A stretch of 64,000 bases of DNA. It comes from Massilia pinisoli (GTDB taxonomy: Bacteria; Pseudomonadota; Gammaproteobacteria; Burkholderiales; Burkholderiaceae_D). The notes under the pieces were generated by a model. The model was not told the origin of the DNA. It searched no databases and saw only the letters and a program-made list of their open reading frames with translations. Where the stretch lies: positions 1 to 64,000 of the forward strand of contig NZ_JANUGW010000010.1 in assembly GCF_024753285.1 (NCBI RefSeq), read 5' to 3'. Both the position numbers and the translations under genes were made by a program. Shown here one piece after another: positions 15,713-24,317 of the stretch. How positions within the stretch are numbered: position 1 is the stretch's first letter; every line of letters starts with the position of its first letter.

Positions 15713-17935
15713 CTACATCTTCATTTCGTAACGGATGCCGATCGTCGTATAGGTGCGGGTCGCCGTCGCCGCGCTTTGCACGAGCGTGCCCGTGTCGACA
15801 CTGCGCGCGCTGTCGTAGACACGCGGGTCGACGTTGTTGGCGGACAGGCGCAGCTGCGCGCCCGCATTCAGCTTGTACAGGCCATAGACGTCGAACTGGC
15901 GCTTCATGCCCGTGTACGCGGTCTCGTTGACGGTGGTCTGCACGAGCGTCGCGGGGGTCCAGTTCAAGCCGCCGCCCACCGTCAGCGGTACGCCCTTCAG
16001 GCGCCAGTCCGCGCCCAGGTTGGCCGTCTGCTTCGGCTGCTGGTCGAGGCGGTTGTTCGGGCCGGGGATGCCGTCGACGCTCGACCAGTAGCGGCTGTAG
16101 TTCGAACGCACGTCGACGTTTGGCGCGCCGGGATAGACGTCGGTGAGCGGGAACTTCGCTTCCAGTTCGATGCCCGCCGTTTTGGCCTTCCCGATGTTGA
16201 TGGGGGTGGATACCCAGCGCGGCCCGGACGCCGTCTGCGCCAGCATCGTCGTGCGGCGCTGCAGGTCGTCGATGTTGCGCGCGAACGCGCTCGCGGACAG
16301 GATGCCGCTCTTGCCGACGTAATGCTCGAACGCGACGTCGATACCGGTCGCCAGTTCCGGCTTCAGGTGCGGATTGCCGGTGCGGTCGGGGCGCGTGGCG
16401 TCGTTGTACGTGGAGATCGACGGCACCGCGATCAGGTCGTTCAGCGCCGGCGCCTTGTAGCTGCGCGTGACGCTTGCACGCACTTGGTCCTTGTCGTGTT
16501 CGGGGATGCGCCACACGCCGTGCAGCACGGGGCTCCAGACCTTCGACAAATTCCGGATCTCGCCGCGGCCCGCGGCCGTCTGGTCGCTCGTGATGCGGAT
16601 GCCTTCCCAGCGCAGGCCGAGGTACGTGGAAAACTGCGGCGTGACGTCCCACTCGTCCTGCGCGAACGCGGCGATGCGGCGCGAATCGGCCGTGAGCGAC
16701 GCGCCGCCTTCGTCGAACAGCGCGGCGGAATCGCCGGCGGCCACGTGTTCCTGGCTGCGGTGGCCGCCCTCGATCTCCCAGCCCGCCGCGAACAGATGGC
16801 CTTTATCCATGGGGCGCGTGTACTTGCCGCCCGTGTTCAGGCTGCCGTCGCGCGTGCTGTCGGCATCGACGTAGCGCTTCAGTGGCGCGGCCGCGGCGTC
16901 GTACGTGTTGCGCACGACGTCGCTGCTGCTCCGGCCGCCGGCGAAACCGAACTTCACTTCCAGCCGCGCGCCGCCATCCATGCGGTGCAGCCAGTTGCCG
17001 AAGCCGCGCAGGAACGTGGAGTGCGACGTCGAGTCGGAACGCTGGTGCGCGTACTCCGGCGCGACCGTGCCGATGGGCTGGTCGAGCAGGCTGTCACCGC
17101 CGCTGCGGTTGCGGTTCGCGATCAGGAACGGCTGAAACGTCAGCGTGTCGCCGTTCGCGAATTTGTAGGCGAAGCGCGGCGTGAGGAACAGCGAGTCGTT
17201 GACGCCGCCGCCCTCGTCGTGGATGTGCTGCTCGCGCTGGATCGATCCGTCGCGCAGCGTGTTCAAGTTGATCGTATCGCTGTCGTTGTGCTGACGCGCC
17301 TGGTTGACGGCGCCCGTCAGGTTCCACGTCAGGGCGCCCTTCTGCCCCGGCACGACGACGCCCACGTTCACGCCGTGGCGGCCCTCTTCGATGCTGTCCG
17401 CGACGCGCAGCTGCACGTCCTTCTGGCGATAGCCCTCGCGCAGCACGATGTTGATGGTACCGGCGATCGCCTGCGTGCTGTGCTCCGCCACGGGTCCGCG
17501 CATCACCTCGATGCGCTCGACCTGGTCGGGCGCCAGCGCCTCCAGCGAAAAGCCCGGCGGCGGACGCTCGCCGTTGACGAGCATCTGCGTATAGCCATTG
17601 CCCAGGCCACGCATGCGCACCCCGCCGCCGCCCCGTCCCGGCGGCCCGCCGAGCGTCACGCCCGGCAGGCGTTTGAGGACTTCGCTGATGCTCGTGTCGC
17701 CGTTGCGGTCGAGCTCCTCGCGCCCGAACACCATCTTGGCCGCGGTCGACAGGCGGCGCGTCTCGGTGTCGTCGGCGCGCGTGCCGTTCACGTTCACTTG
17801 CTGGATCTTGTCCACTGCGCCCGTGTGCGGCGCGGCGGATTCGGTGGCTGGTGGGAGATTTTGGCCGGACTCGGCCGATGCGTGTCCCGCCGTGCCCAGC
17901 AGAGCCAGGCAGGCGATCGGGATCAATTTGCTCAT
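15713..17935 (-). CDS. TonB-dependent outer-membrane receptor
   Basis: A 740-residue receptor. A signal peptide (residues 1-22) is followed by an extended region, then the plug domain (about 45-165) with the typical SISEVLKRLPGVTL, VRMRGLGNGYTQMLVNGERP and VERIEVMRGPVAE motifs. A 22-strand barrel follows and ends in an aromatic-containing C-terminal strand (TTIGIRYEMKM). It takes up a ligand across the outer membrane using TonB energy. The ligand is not evident. There is no FecIR-type regulator nearby. Its position upstream of the two M13 peptidases on the same strand suggests, without proof, peptides or peptide-metal complexes. Confidence 0.9.
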   Translation of the reverse strand: MSKLIPIACLALLGTAGHASAESGQNLPPATESAAPHTGAVDKIQQVNVNGTRADDTETRRLSTAAKMVFGREELDRNGDTSISEVLKRLPGVTLGGPPGRGGGGVRMRGLGNGYTQMLVNGERPPPGFSLEALAPDQVERIEVMRGPVAEHSTQAIAGTINIVLREGYRQKDVQLRVADSIEEGRHGVNVGVVVPGQKGALTWNLTGAVNQARQHNDSDTINLNTLRDGSIQREQHIHDEGGGVNDSLFLTPRFAYKFANGDTLTFQPFLIANRNRSGGDSLLDQPIGTVAPEYAHQRSDSTSHSTFLRGFGNWLHRMDGGARLEVKFGFAGGRSSSDVVRNTYDAAAAPLKRYVDADSTRDGSLNTGGKYTRPMDKGHLFAAGWEIEGGHRSQEHVAAGDSAALFDEGGASLTADSRRIAAFAQDEWDVTPQFSTYLGLRWEGIRITSDQTAAGRGEIRNLSKVWSPVLHGVWRIPEHDKDQVRASVTRSYKAPALNDLIAVPSISTYNDATRPDRTGNPHLKPELATGIDVAFEHYVGKSGILSASAFARNIDDLQRRTTMLAQTASGPRWVSTPINIGKAKTAGIELEAKFPLTDVYPGAPNVDVRSNYSRYWSSVDGIPGPNNRLDQQPKQTANLGADWRLKGVPLTVGGGLNWTPATLVQTTVNETAYTGMKRQFDVYGLYKLNAGAQLRLSANNVDPRVYDSARSVDTGTLVQSAATATRTYTTIGIRYEMKM

Positions 17936-18050
17936 GACTATCGTTGGCGTTGCTGCTTAGATAAAACCAATTCTAGCGGGGAAGGATAGCCAAAATACAG
18001 TTCGATGACGGTTTTTACTTTACGATACATCGTATGTATGCCGGCGGTGC

Positions 18051-18632
18051 TCAACCGCCGATGTTGAGCGAGGCGCCGCCGGGACTGCCCATGCCGCCAC
18101 CGCCGCCCATGCCGCCGCGGCCGTGACCGCCCATGTGGCTGCCGCGTTCGCGCTGGCCGCCATGCTCGCCGCCGCGTTCGCCGCCCGGATGCCCGTCCGG
18201 CACGACGCGCATCAGCTGCTCGCCGACGAACGTCGCGACCTGCGCACGCTGCTTGTCGTCCAGCGCATCGTTCACTTCCAGCCACGCTTCGCGCAACTGC
18301 TTGTCTTCCGCCGCCGTCGTCGTGGCTTCCGCCTCGACGGCCTTGTTCAGGTCGCGCAATTCGACGTCCGGCTTCGCCACCATCGCCTTCGCCTGTTCCT
18401 GCAGCGCCTCGCGGCGGCGCTGGCGTTCGCGCAGCGTAGAACGCGAGCGGCCTTCCATCTGGTTCCACAGCGTCTGCTGGTTCGGTGTCAGGTTCAGGGA
18501 TTTTTTCACGTCGGCGGACATGAACAGCAAATCTTCCGCGCGCATGTCCATCAGCGGCACGGCAAATGCGGGCACGGTGGCGCCGACGGCGAATGCGAAC
18601 AGGCAGGCGCGGGCGAAACGGGTGGTCATCAT
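18051..18632 (-). CDS. LTXXQ (Spy/CpxP-like) periplasmic protein
   Basis: A 193-residue exported protein. I start it at 18632 (MMTTRFARAC), with GGAG upstream; an ATG nine codons earlier lies inside the terminator-like leader. The signal peptide ends at AFA. The helical core carries LNLTPNQQTLW (LTxxQ motif) and a related LDDKQRAQV. LTXXQ proteins such as Spy and CpxP are periplasmic chaperones or stress sensors. The last 50 residues are Gly/Arg-rich with several histidines, an unusual extension that could bind metal. An attenuator-like hairpin lies just before the start codon. Confidence 0.75.
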   Translation of the reverse strand: MMTTRFARACLFAFAVGATVPAFAVPLMDMRAEDLLFMSADVKKSLNLTPNQQTLWNQMEGRSRSTLRERQRRREALQEQAKAMVAKPDVELRDLNKAVEAEATTTAAEDKQLREAWLEVNDALDDKQRAQVATFVGEQLMRVVPDGHPGGERGGEHGGQRERGSHMGGHGRGGMGGGGGMGSPGGASLNIGG

Positions 18633-18647
18633 CAAGGCTCCGGGCAT

Positions 18648-18696
18648 AAAAAAGCCCACGGTGGGGGACCGTGGGCAAAGACCACTTCAAGAGTGG
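18648..18696 (-). terminator. attenuator-like terminator in the LTXXQ leader
   Basis: On the minus strand an 8-bp perfect stem (GCCCACGG / CCGTGGGC, 18654-18676) is followed by six U residues. It ends only about 15 bp before the start codon of the LTXXQ gene. A smaller hairpin (CCACT / AGTGG, 18682-18696) precedes it. An intrinsic terminator between promoter and start codon in the same direction suggests transcription attenuation, or the 3' end of a short leader RNA. Confidence 0.65.
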
Positions 18697-18794
18697 AGAG
18701 AGAGAAAAACTGATAAGAACTATAGGCGGCGGCCCGCGCGCTGTCCGGGCACTTTACAAATACTTACCTGCCGTTTGATGGGGGATACACCGAT

Positions 18795-19289
18795 TTACAG
18801 GAACCCCGACATCGTATTTACACTCCGCGTGGGACGCGCCATGATGGCGACCGGCGTGCCGCCCAGCTGCGCCGTCCCGATCGTCGTCCAGCCCAGCCGC
18901 CGGTACAACGATTCGTTATGCGGCGTGAACAGGTGGATCGTCGGGAACCCGAGCCTCGCCGCCGCGTCGGCGACGTGCAGCGACAGCGCGGACGCGATGC
19001 CCCGTCCCCGGTACGCGGGCGGCACGACGACCGTCGACAGCCACGGCGTCAGGTGCGGATGTGTGATCGTCCTGGCCGCCAGCGTCGCCGCGCCGACGGC
19101 ACGACCGTCGTCGTCCAGGGCGACCAAGGTCAGCGGCAGCCCCGCGCCATGGAGCGACTCGCGCAGGCGCGCTTCCCGTTGCTCGACGGTGATCGAAGGT
19201 GTCAGGTAGCCGAACTCAGTCTGCTGCCATGCGGCGATGACAGGCAGGTGCCGCTCGCAATCGGCCAAGTGCGCGAACGTGAACGCCAT
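18795..19289 (-). CDS. GNAT family N-acetyltransferase
   Basis: A 164-residue acetyltransferase with start ATG at 19289 (MAFTFAHLADCERH). The start overlaps the stop of the flavin monooxygenase gene (TGATG), so translation is coupled. The acetyl-CoA motif A is clear: STVVVPPAYRGRGIASALSLHV (V-x-P-x-x-R-G-x-G-x-A). A C-terminal strand (HLFTPHNESLYRRLGW) with the usual Y-x-x-x-G-F/W signature follows. The substrate is unknown. Coupling to the monooxygenase suggests the two modify the same small molecule, for example in detoxification. Confidence 0.8.
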   Translation of the reverse strand: MAFTFAHLADCERHLPVIAAWQQTEFGYLTPSITVEQREARLRESLHGAGLPLTLVALDDDGRAVGAATLAARTITHPHLTPWLSTVVVPPAYRGRGIASALSLHVADAAARLGFPTIHLFTPHNESLYRRLGWTTIGTAQLGGTPVAIMARPTRSVNTMSGFL

Positions 19290-20467
19290 CAGCCGGGCAC
19301 GCCCGCGCGCAGCGGCAAGTGCCGGCTCCAGCCATCGGCCATCGCCATGGCAAGCTGCGTGAAATCCGCGCGCCGGCTGTTCTCGTCGCGCGCGCGGCAT
19401 GCCGCCTCGTCGCGGTCGAACAGCGAGGACGCGAGGCTGCGGCCCGCCATCGTGATGCCCGCCGTCTTCTGGAAGCGCAACGCGGTGAACGCCTGCAGCG
19501 CCTGGCCCAGGTCGTCCGGATGCGATGCGACACATCGCGCGAGATGCCACGCGTCTTCCAGCGCCTGGCACGCGCCCTGGCCGGAGGTCGGCAAGGCCGC
19601 GTGCGCGGCGTCGCCGATCATGACGAGGTTGTGCCGGTGCCACGTGGCGACCGGATCGTGGTCGTGTACGTGGATCTTGTTGATCCGCGCCGCCGGCGTG
19701 CCGGCGATGATCTGCCGCATGGGTGCCGGCCAGTCCGCGAACACGCGCAGCAACTCGTCGTGGCAAGCAGCCGGATCGCGCGCGCCGACGGCATCCTGCG
19801 CGGCGCCACCGGCCCAATACGCCGTGTGCGGGCCGACCGGAACGATGCCGAAGCGTTCGCCCGTGCCCCAGTAATCGGAGATCGCGTCCATGTCGAACGT
19901 GATGTCCGGGCCTTCGTAGACACCGATCCAGTTGACGAAGCCCTGGTAAATCGGCGTGTTCGCGCCCGTCACGTAGCGGCGCGCGCACGAGGCCATGCGG
20001 CCGTCGGCACCGACGATCAGGTCGGCCGTCAGCATCGATCCGTCGCCGAAATGCACCCGCGCCTCGTCGTCGCCCGTGTCGATGTGCACGACCCGGCGGC
20101 CGTATTGGACGTCGACACCCAGCGACCGCAACCGCGACGTCAGGATGCGCTGGAAATCCGTCCTCAATACCGACAGGCTCGGATAGCCCATGCGCGCATC
20201 GATCAGGCCGATGTCCAGTGCGCCGAGGTCGTCGCCATGGCGCGAGAGGCGGCGCATCGCGCGCGGGCGGGCCGCCACGGCCGCCATCTCGTCCAGCACA
20301 CCGAATTGCGCGAGGACGAACGCGGCATTCGGCCACACGACGATGCCGGCGCCAATGTTCTCGTCGGCTGCGCGCCGTTCGTGGACAGTGACGTCGAACC
20401 CTTGTTGCCGGAACGCGATCGCGCTGGCGATGCCCGCCACGCCGCCGCCGAGGATGGCTATCTTCAT
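19289..20467 (-). CDS. FAD-dependent monooxygenase
   Basis: A 392-residue flavoprotein of the PHBH/UbiH class A family. The N-terminal Rossmann motif GGGVAGIASAIAF (residues 7-19) binds the FAD ADP moiety, DLIVGADGR is the DG motif, and LVMIGDAAHAALPTSGQG is the GD motif that binds FAD ribityl. Such enzymes hydroxylate aromatic or other small substrates with NAD(P)H and oxygen; the substrate is not evident. No transmembrane anchor is seen. It is coupled to the GNAT gene downstream. REP-like palindromes separate it from the UDP-sugar operon. Confidence 0.85.
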   Translation of the reverse strand: MKIAILGGGVAGIASAIAFRQQGFDVTVHERRAADENIGAGIVVWPNAAFVLAQFGVLDEMAAVAARPRAMRRLSRHGDDLGALDIGLIDARMGYPSLSVLRTDFQRILTSRLRSLGVDVQYGRRVVHIDTGDDEARVHFGDGSMLTADLIVGADGRMASCARRYVTGANTPIYQGFVNWIGVYEGPDITFDMDAISDYWGTGERFGIVPVGPHTAYWAGGAAQDAVGARDPAACHDELLRVFADWPAPMRQIIAGTPAARINKIHVHDHDPVATWHRHNLVMIGDAAHAALPTSGQGACQALEDAWHLARCVASHPDDLGQALQAFTALRFQKTAGITMAGRSLASSLFDRDEAACRARDENSRRADFTQLAMAMADGWSRHLPLRAGVPG

Positions 20468-20492
20468 CGGCCTGCCTTTGTTAGTGATGCAG

Positions 20493-20593
20493 GTAGGGTG
20501 GACAGCTTCGCTGTCCACGCGTCCAGCAATCGAAAATGTCGCCGCAATGCATCCGTGAGTTGAACGCGTGGACGGGAAACCCGTCCACCCTAC
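20493..20593. repeat. pair of inverted REP-like palindromes
   Basis: Two copies of the same unit lie in opposite orientation. At 20493-20522, GTAGGGTGGAC pairs with GTCCACGCGT. At 20564-20593, ACGCGTGGAC pairs with GTCCACCCTAC. Each can form a hairpin. Related units occur at 28308-28407 and 63959. The paired arrangement is that of bacterial interspersed mosaic elements. Confidence 0.75.
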
Positions 20594-20605
20594 ATCCCAA
20601 TGCAA

Positions 20606-20632
20606 ATAAAAAGGCTGCCGCAGCAGCCTTTC
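20606..20632 (-). terminator. terminator of the UDP-sugar operon
   Basis: The stem AAAGGCTGC / GCAGCCTTT with loop CGCA is followed on the minus strand by a T-rich tract. It lies 21 bp after the stop of the UDP-xylose synthase gene. Confidence 0.8.
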
Positions 20633-20652
20633 GGAATCGTCAGGTCCGAGAA

Positions 20653-21693
20653 TCAGGTATTGAGCTGTTCCGCGTCGCCCAGCTTGTCCTTGTACGAATC
20701 GAAGATCTTGACCAGCGCGTCGCGCATGGACACCTGCGGCTTCCAGCCCAGTTCCGACACGGTGTTCTCGATCTTCGGCACGCGGTTCTGCACGTCCTGG
20801 TAGCCGGTGCCGTAGTAGGCGCCCGAGCTCGTCTCGACCAGTTTCACCTGCTTCGCCGTGTCGCGGTATTCCGGGTACTCGGCGGCCAGGTCCAGCATCA
20901 TGCCGGCCAGTTCGCGGATCGAGTAGTTGTTGGTCGGGTTGCCCACGTTGAAGATCTTGCCCGTGGCCTTGCCGTCCTTGTTCTCGATGATGCGCATCAG
21001 CGCGTCGATGCCGTCGTCGACGTAGGTGAACGAACGCTTCTGCTGGCCGCCGTCGACCAGCTGGATCGGTTCGCCGCGCACGATGTGGCCCAGGAACTGC
21101 GTGAGCACGCGCGAGGAGCCTTCCTTCGGCGTATGGATCGAATCCAGGCCGGCGCCGATCCAGTTGAACGGACGGAACAAGGTGAAGTTCAGGCCTTCCA
21201 TGCCGTAGCCCCAGATCACGCGGTCCATCAGCTGCTTGGCGCAGGCATAGATCCAGCGCGGCTTGTTGATGGGGCCGTAGACCAGTTCCGAGTTCTCCGG
21301 ATCGAATTCCGCGTCCGGGCTCATGCCGTAGACTTCCGACGTCGACGGGAAGATCAGGTGCTTCTTGTACTTGGCGGCCGAGCGGACGATCGGCAGGTTC
21401 GCCTCGAAGTCCAGTTCGAAGACGCGCAGCGGCTCCTTCACATAGGTCGACGGCGTCGCGATCGCCACCAGCGGGAGGATCACGTCGCACTTCTTGACGT
21501 GGTACTCGACCCATTCCTTGTTGATGGTGATGTCGCCTTCAAAGAAGTGCATGCGCGGATTCGACAGCAGATCGGTGATCCGCTCCGAATTCATGTCCAT
21601 GCCATACACTTCCCAGTCGGTCGTCTCCAGGATGCGCTTGGAGAGATGGTGACCGATAAAACCGTTGACGCCGAGGATGAGGACTTTTTTCAT
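20653..21693 (-). CDS. UDP-4-keto-pentose/UDP-xylose synthase
   Basis: A 346-residue short-chain dehydrogenase. It has the N-terminal NAD motif GVNGFIG, a substrate loop PLVAIATPSTYV, the STSEVYG segment and the catalytic Y149-x3-K153 (YACAK). The sequence follows the ArnA decarboxylase domain closely, including PFNWIGAGLDSI and GSSRVLTQFLGHI. As a stand-alone enzyme it matches the bifunctional UDP-4-keto-pentose/UDP-xylose synthase described from Ralstonia. It oxidatively decarboxylates UDP-glucuronate. It is third in the operon after ugd and the 4-epimerase and overlaps the latter by 4 bp. Its products feed exopolysaccharide or LPS decoration. An Arn-type role is less likely because no other arn gene is present. 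Confidence 0.85.
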   Translation of the reverse strand: MKKVLILGVNGFIGHHLSKRILETTDWEVYGMDMNSERITDLLSNPRMHFFEGDITINKEWVEYHVKKCDVILPLVAIATPSTYVKEPLRVFELDFEANLPIVRSAAKYKKHLIFPSTSEVYGMSPDAEFDPENSELVYGPINKPRWIYACAKQLMDRVIWGYGMEGLNFTLFRPFNWIGAGLDSIHTPKEGSSRVLTQFLGHIVRGEPIQLVDGGQQKRSFTYVDDGIDALMRIIENKDGKATGKIFNVGNPTNNYSIRELAGMMLDLAAEYPEYRDTAKQVKLVETSSGAYYGTGYQDVQNRVPKIENTVSELGWKPQVSMRDALVKIFDSYKDKLGDAEQLNT

Positions 21694-22700
21694 TTCAGGT
21701 AGGAAACATTTTCACGTATCGCCCGATTATACCACCCCGCAAATTCGCGCAAGCCCGCCTCCAGTGACGTCGTGGGCTTGTAGCCGACCCAGGCCTGCAG
21801 CTTGGTCGTGTCGGCGTGCGTGGCCGGCACGTCGCCCGGCTGCATCGGCTGGAAGTCCAGCTTGGCCTTGACGTCGAGCGCGCCTTCCAGCGTGCGGATG
21901 AAGTCCAGCACCTGCACCGGCGTCTGGTTGCCGATGTTGAAGACGGCGTGCGGCACCTTGCCCTCGGGGGTCGTCGGCTTGAACAGCAGCCGGACGACGC
22001 CTTCGACGATGTCGTCGATATAGGTGAAGTCGCGGTACAGCTTGCCTTCGGCGAACACGGGGATCGGCTCGCCCGCGAGCATCTTGCGCGCGAAGCTGAA
22101 GTAGGCCATGTCCGGCCGGCCCCACGGACCGTACACCGTGAAGAAGCGCAGGCCCGTCGCCGGGAAGCCGTACAGGTGGCTGTACGAGTGGGCCATCAGC
22201 TCGTTCGACTTCTTCGTCGCCGCGTACAGCGACACGGGCGCGTCGGTGACGTCGTCCTCGCTGAACGGCGTCTTCGCGTTGGCGCCGTAGACGCTGCTGC
22301 TGCTCGCGTACAGCAGGTGCTGCACCTTGTGGTTGCGGCACGCTTCCAGCATGTGGCCGAACCCGACGAGGTTCGCCTGGACGTACGCGGCCGGATTCTG
22401 CAGCGAATAGCGCACGCCGGCCTGGGCGGCCAGGTGCACGACCAGCGCCGGTTTCACGCGGTCGAACAGCGCGGCGACCTGCTCGCCGTCGCTCAGCTCC
22501 ACGGTCTCGCACGGCACGCCGGCCGGCTTCAGGAGCGCTTCGACGCGGTGGTGCTTCAGCGCCGGGTCGTAATAATCGTTGAAATTGTCGCAGCCGACCA
22601 CGGTATGTCCCATGGCGGCCAGGCGCACGGCCACGGCGCTGCCGACGAAGCCGGCGGCGCCGGTGACGAGGATCGTGCCGGTCTTGTTAGCTTCGGTCAT
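21690..22700 (-). CDS. UDP-glucuronate 4-epimerase
   Basis: A 336-residue extended SDR enzyme with GAAGFVG at the NAD site and the family signature CDNFNDYYDPALK. It also has HLAAQAGVRYSLQNP, ASSSSVYG and the catalytic Y159-x3-K163. These are the hallmarks of UDP-GlcA 4-epimerases (LpsL/CapI type), which interconvert UDP-glucuronate and UDP-galacturonate. It overlaps both neighbours by 4 bp, so the three genes are translationally coupled. Ugd supplies its substrate and the downstream enzyme competes for it. Confidence 0.88.
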   Translation of the reverse strand: MTEANKTGTILVTGAAGFVGSAVAVRLAAMGHTVVGCDNFNDYYDPALKHHRVEALLKPAGVPCETVELSDGEQVAALFDRVKPALVVHLAAQAGVRYSLQNPAAYVQANLVGFGHMLEACRNHKVQHLLYASSSSVYGANAKTPFSEDDVTDAPVSLYAATKKSNELMAHSYSHLYGFPATGLRFFTVYGPWGRPDMAYFSFARKMLAGEPIPVFAEGKLYRDFTYIDDIVEGVVRLLFKPTTPEGKVPHAVFNIGNQTPVQVLDFIRTLEGALDVKAKLDFQPMQPGDVPATHADTTKLQAWVGYKPTTSLEAGLREFAGWYNRAIRENVSYLK

Positions 22701-24064
22701 TGGGCAACCTTCCCGGAACGGCGGCCGATGCCTTCGTAGACGAGGCCGGCGGCGGCGAACGCTTCCGGATCATAGATATTGCGGCCATCGAACACGGCCT
22801 TCTGTTTCAGGTTCTGGGCCAGGAACGGCAGGTCCGGCGCGCGGAATTCCTTCCATTCCGTGACCAGCACGAGCACGTCCGCGCCTTCCACGGCCTGGCG
22901 GGCCGATTCGACGATGCGCAAACGCGTGTTGCACAGGTCGTCGCCGTGCTCGGCCACCAGGACGCGCTTCGCTTCTTCGCTGGCGACCGGGTCGTACGCG
23001 ATCACGTTGGCGCCCGCGTCGAACAGGGCCTTGATCAGGATGCGGCTCGGCGCTTCGCGCATGTCGTCCGTGTTCGGCTTGAACGACAGGCCCCACAGCG
23101 CGATCGTCTTGCCCTTCAGGCCGGCTTCGCCGCCGAAGAAGCGCACCAGCTTCGTGAACAGCACGTTCTTTTGCGCGTCGTTGACCTTCTCGGTCGCGGT
23201 CAGCAGGTGCAGTTGCTGCTTGTGGTCGGACGCCGTCTTGATCAGCGCCTTGACGTCTTTCGGGAAGCAGGAACCGCCATAGCCCATGCCGGCATACAGG
23301 AAGTCCGGGCCGATGCGCGGGTCCATGCCGATGCCCAGGCGCACGGCTTCGATGTCGGCGCCCAGCAGTTCGGACAGGTTCGCCAGCTCGTTCATGAAGC
23401 TGATGCGGGTGGCCAGCATTGCGTTCGCCGCGTACTTGGTCAGCTCGGCGCTGCGGATGTCCATCTCGACGAATTTCTCGTGGTTGCGGCTGAACGGCGC
23501 GTACAGCTGGCGCATCACCTTGCCCGCTTCCGCGTCGTCGGCGCCGACCACGATGCGGTCAGGCTTCATGAAATCGTCGATCGCGGCGCCTTCCTTCAGG
23601 AATTCCGGGTTGCTGACGACGTGGAACGCGACATTCACACCGCGTTTCTCCAGCTCGCCCGCGATGGCGCGCTTGACCTTTTCCGCGGTGCCGACGGGCA
23701 CGGTCGACTTGTCGACGATCACGGCCGGCTTCGTCAGGCGCTCGCCGATGCTGCGCGCGGCCGACAGGATGTGGGTCAAGTCGGCGCTGCCGTCTTCGTC
23801 AGGCGGCGTACCGACGGCCAGGAAGATGATGTCGGCGTGGCTGACGGCATCGTCGTAGTTCGACGAGAACAGCAGGCGGCCGGCGGCGGCGTTGCGCTGG
23901 ACGAGGTTGTCGAGGCCCGGTTCGTGGATGGGGATGATCCCGTCCTTCAACATCGTGATCTTGCGCGTATCGACGTCCAGGCACAGCACGGTGTTGCCGA
24001 CGTCGGCGAAGCATGCGCCAGACACCAGTCCGACGTAACCAGTCCCGATAACTGAAATTTTCAT
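22697..24064 (-). CDS. ugd: UDP-glucose 6-dehydrogenase
   Basis: A 455-residue enzyme of the UDP-glucose/GDP-mannose dehydrogenase family. It has the N-terminal NAD site GTGYVGLVSG, the middle domain with catalytic Cys266 in GGSCFPKDVKAL, and the C-terminal UDP-binding domain with LWGLSFKPNTDDMREAPS. It oxidises UDP-glucose to UDP-glucuronate with two NAD+. It is the first gene of the nucleotide-sugar operon. A 253-bp region shared with the divergent glycosyltransferase lies upstream and should hold both promoters. Confidence 0.95.
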   Translation of the reverse strand: MKISVIGTGYVGLVSGACFADVGNTVLCLDVDTRKITMLKDGIIPIHEPGLDNLVQRNAAAGRLLFSSNYDDAVSHADIIFLAVGTPPDEDGSADLTHILSAARSIGERLTKPAVIVDKSTVPVGTAEKVKRAIAGELEKRGVNVAFHVVSNPEFLKEGAAIDDFMKPDRIVVGADDAEAGKVMRQLYAPFSRNHEKFVEMDIRSAELTKYAANAMLATRISFMNELANLSELLGADIEAVRLGIGMDPRIGPDFLYAGMGYGGSCFPKDVKALIKTASDHKQQLHLLTATEKVNDAQKNVLFTKLVRFFGGEAGLKGKTIALWGLSFKPNTDDMREAPSRILIKALFDAGANVIAYDPVASEEAKRVLVAEHGDDLCNTRLRIVESARQAVEGADVLVLVTEWKEFRAPDLPFLAQNLKQKAVFDGRNIYDPEAFAAAGLVYEGIGRRSGKVAQ

Positions 24065-24317
24065 GATTTCTACAGATTGAGTGTTAGGCCATGGGACGCC
24101 CGCGCTGCATGCCGGTTCGTCTCATGTGGGTGTGGGCCGGAAGAAATGCGGCCGAGCTAAAAACTGGACGAATTTATCATAGATTTCTGACGAGCACGCG
24201 ACACGAGTTACATTTTTGCTATTGAGCGACGGCGCGTCCCGCTAAAAACGGCAAGTTATTGCAATCTATTACATAATAGCGGCTGCGCTCTGCCCTCCCC
24301 CTCTGCGAACGTCGTCG

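Noticed and set aside
20653..21693. ArnA-type lipid A modification
   Set aside because: No other arn gene and no formyltransferase domain are present. Synthesis of UDP-sugar donors for polysaccharide is the simpler reading.
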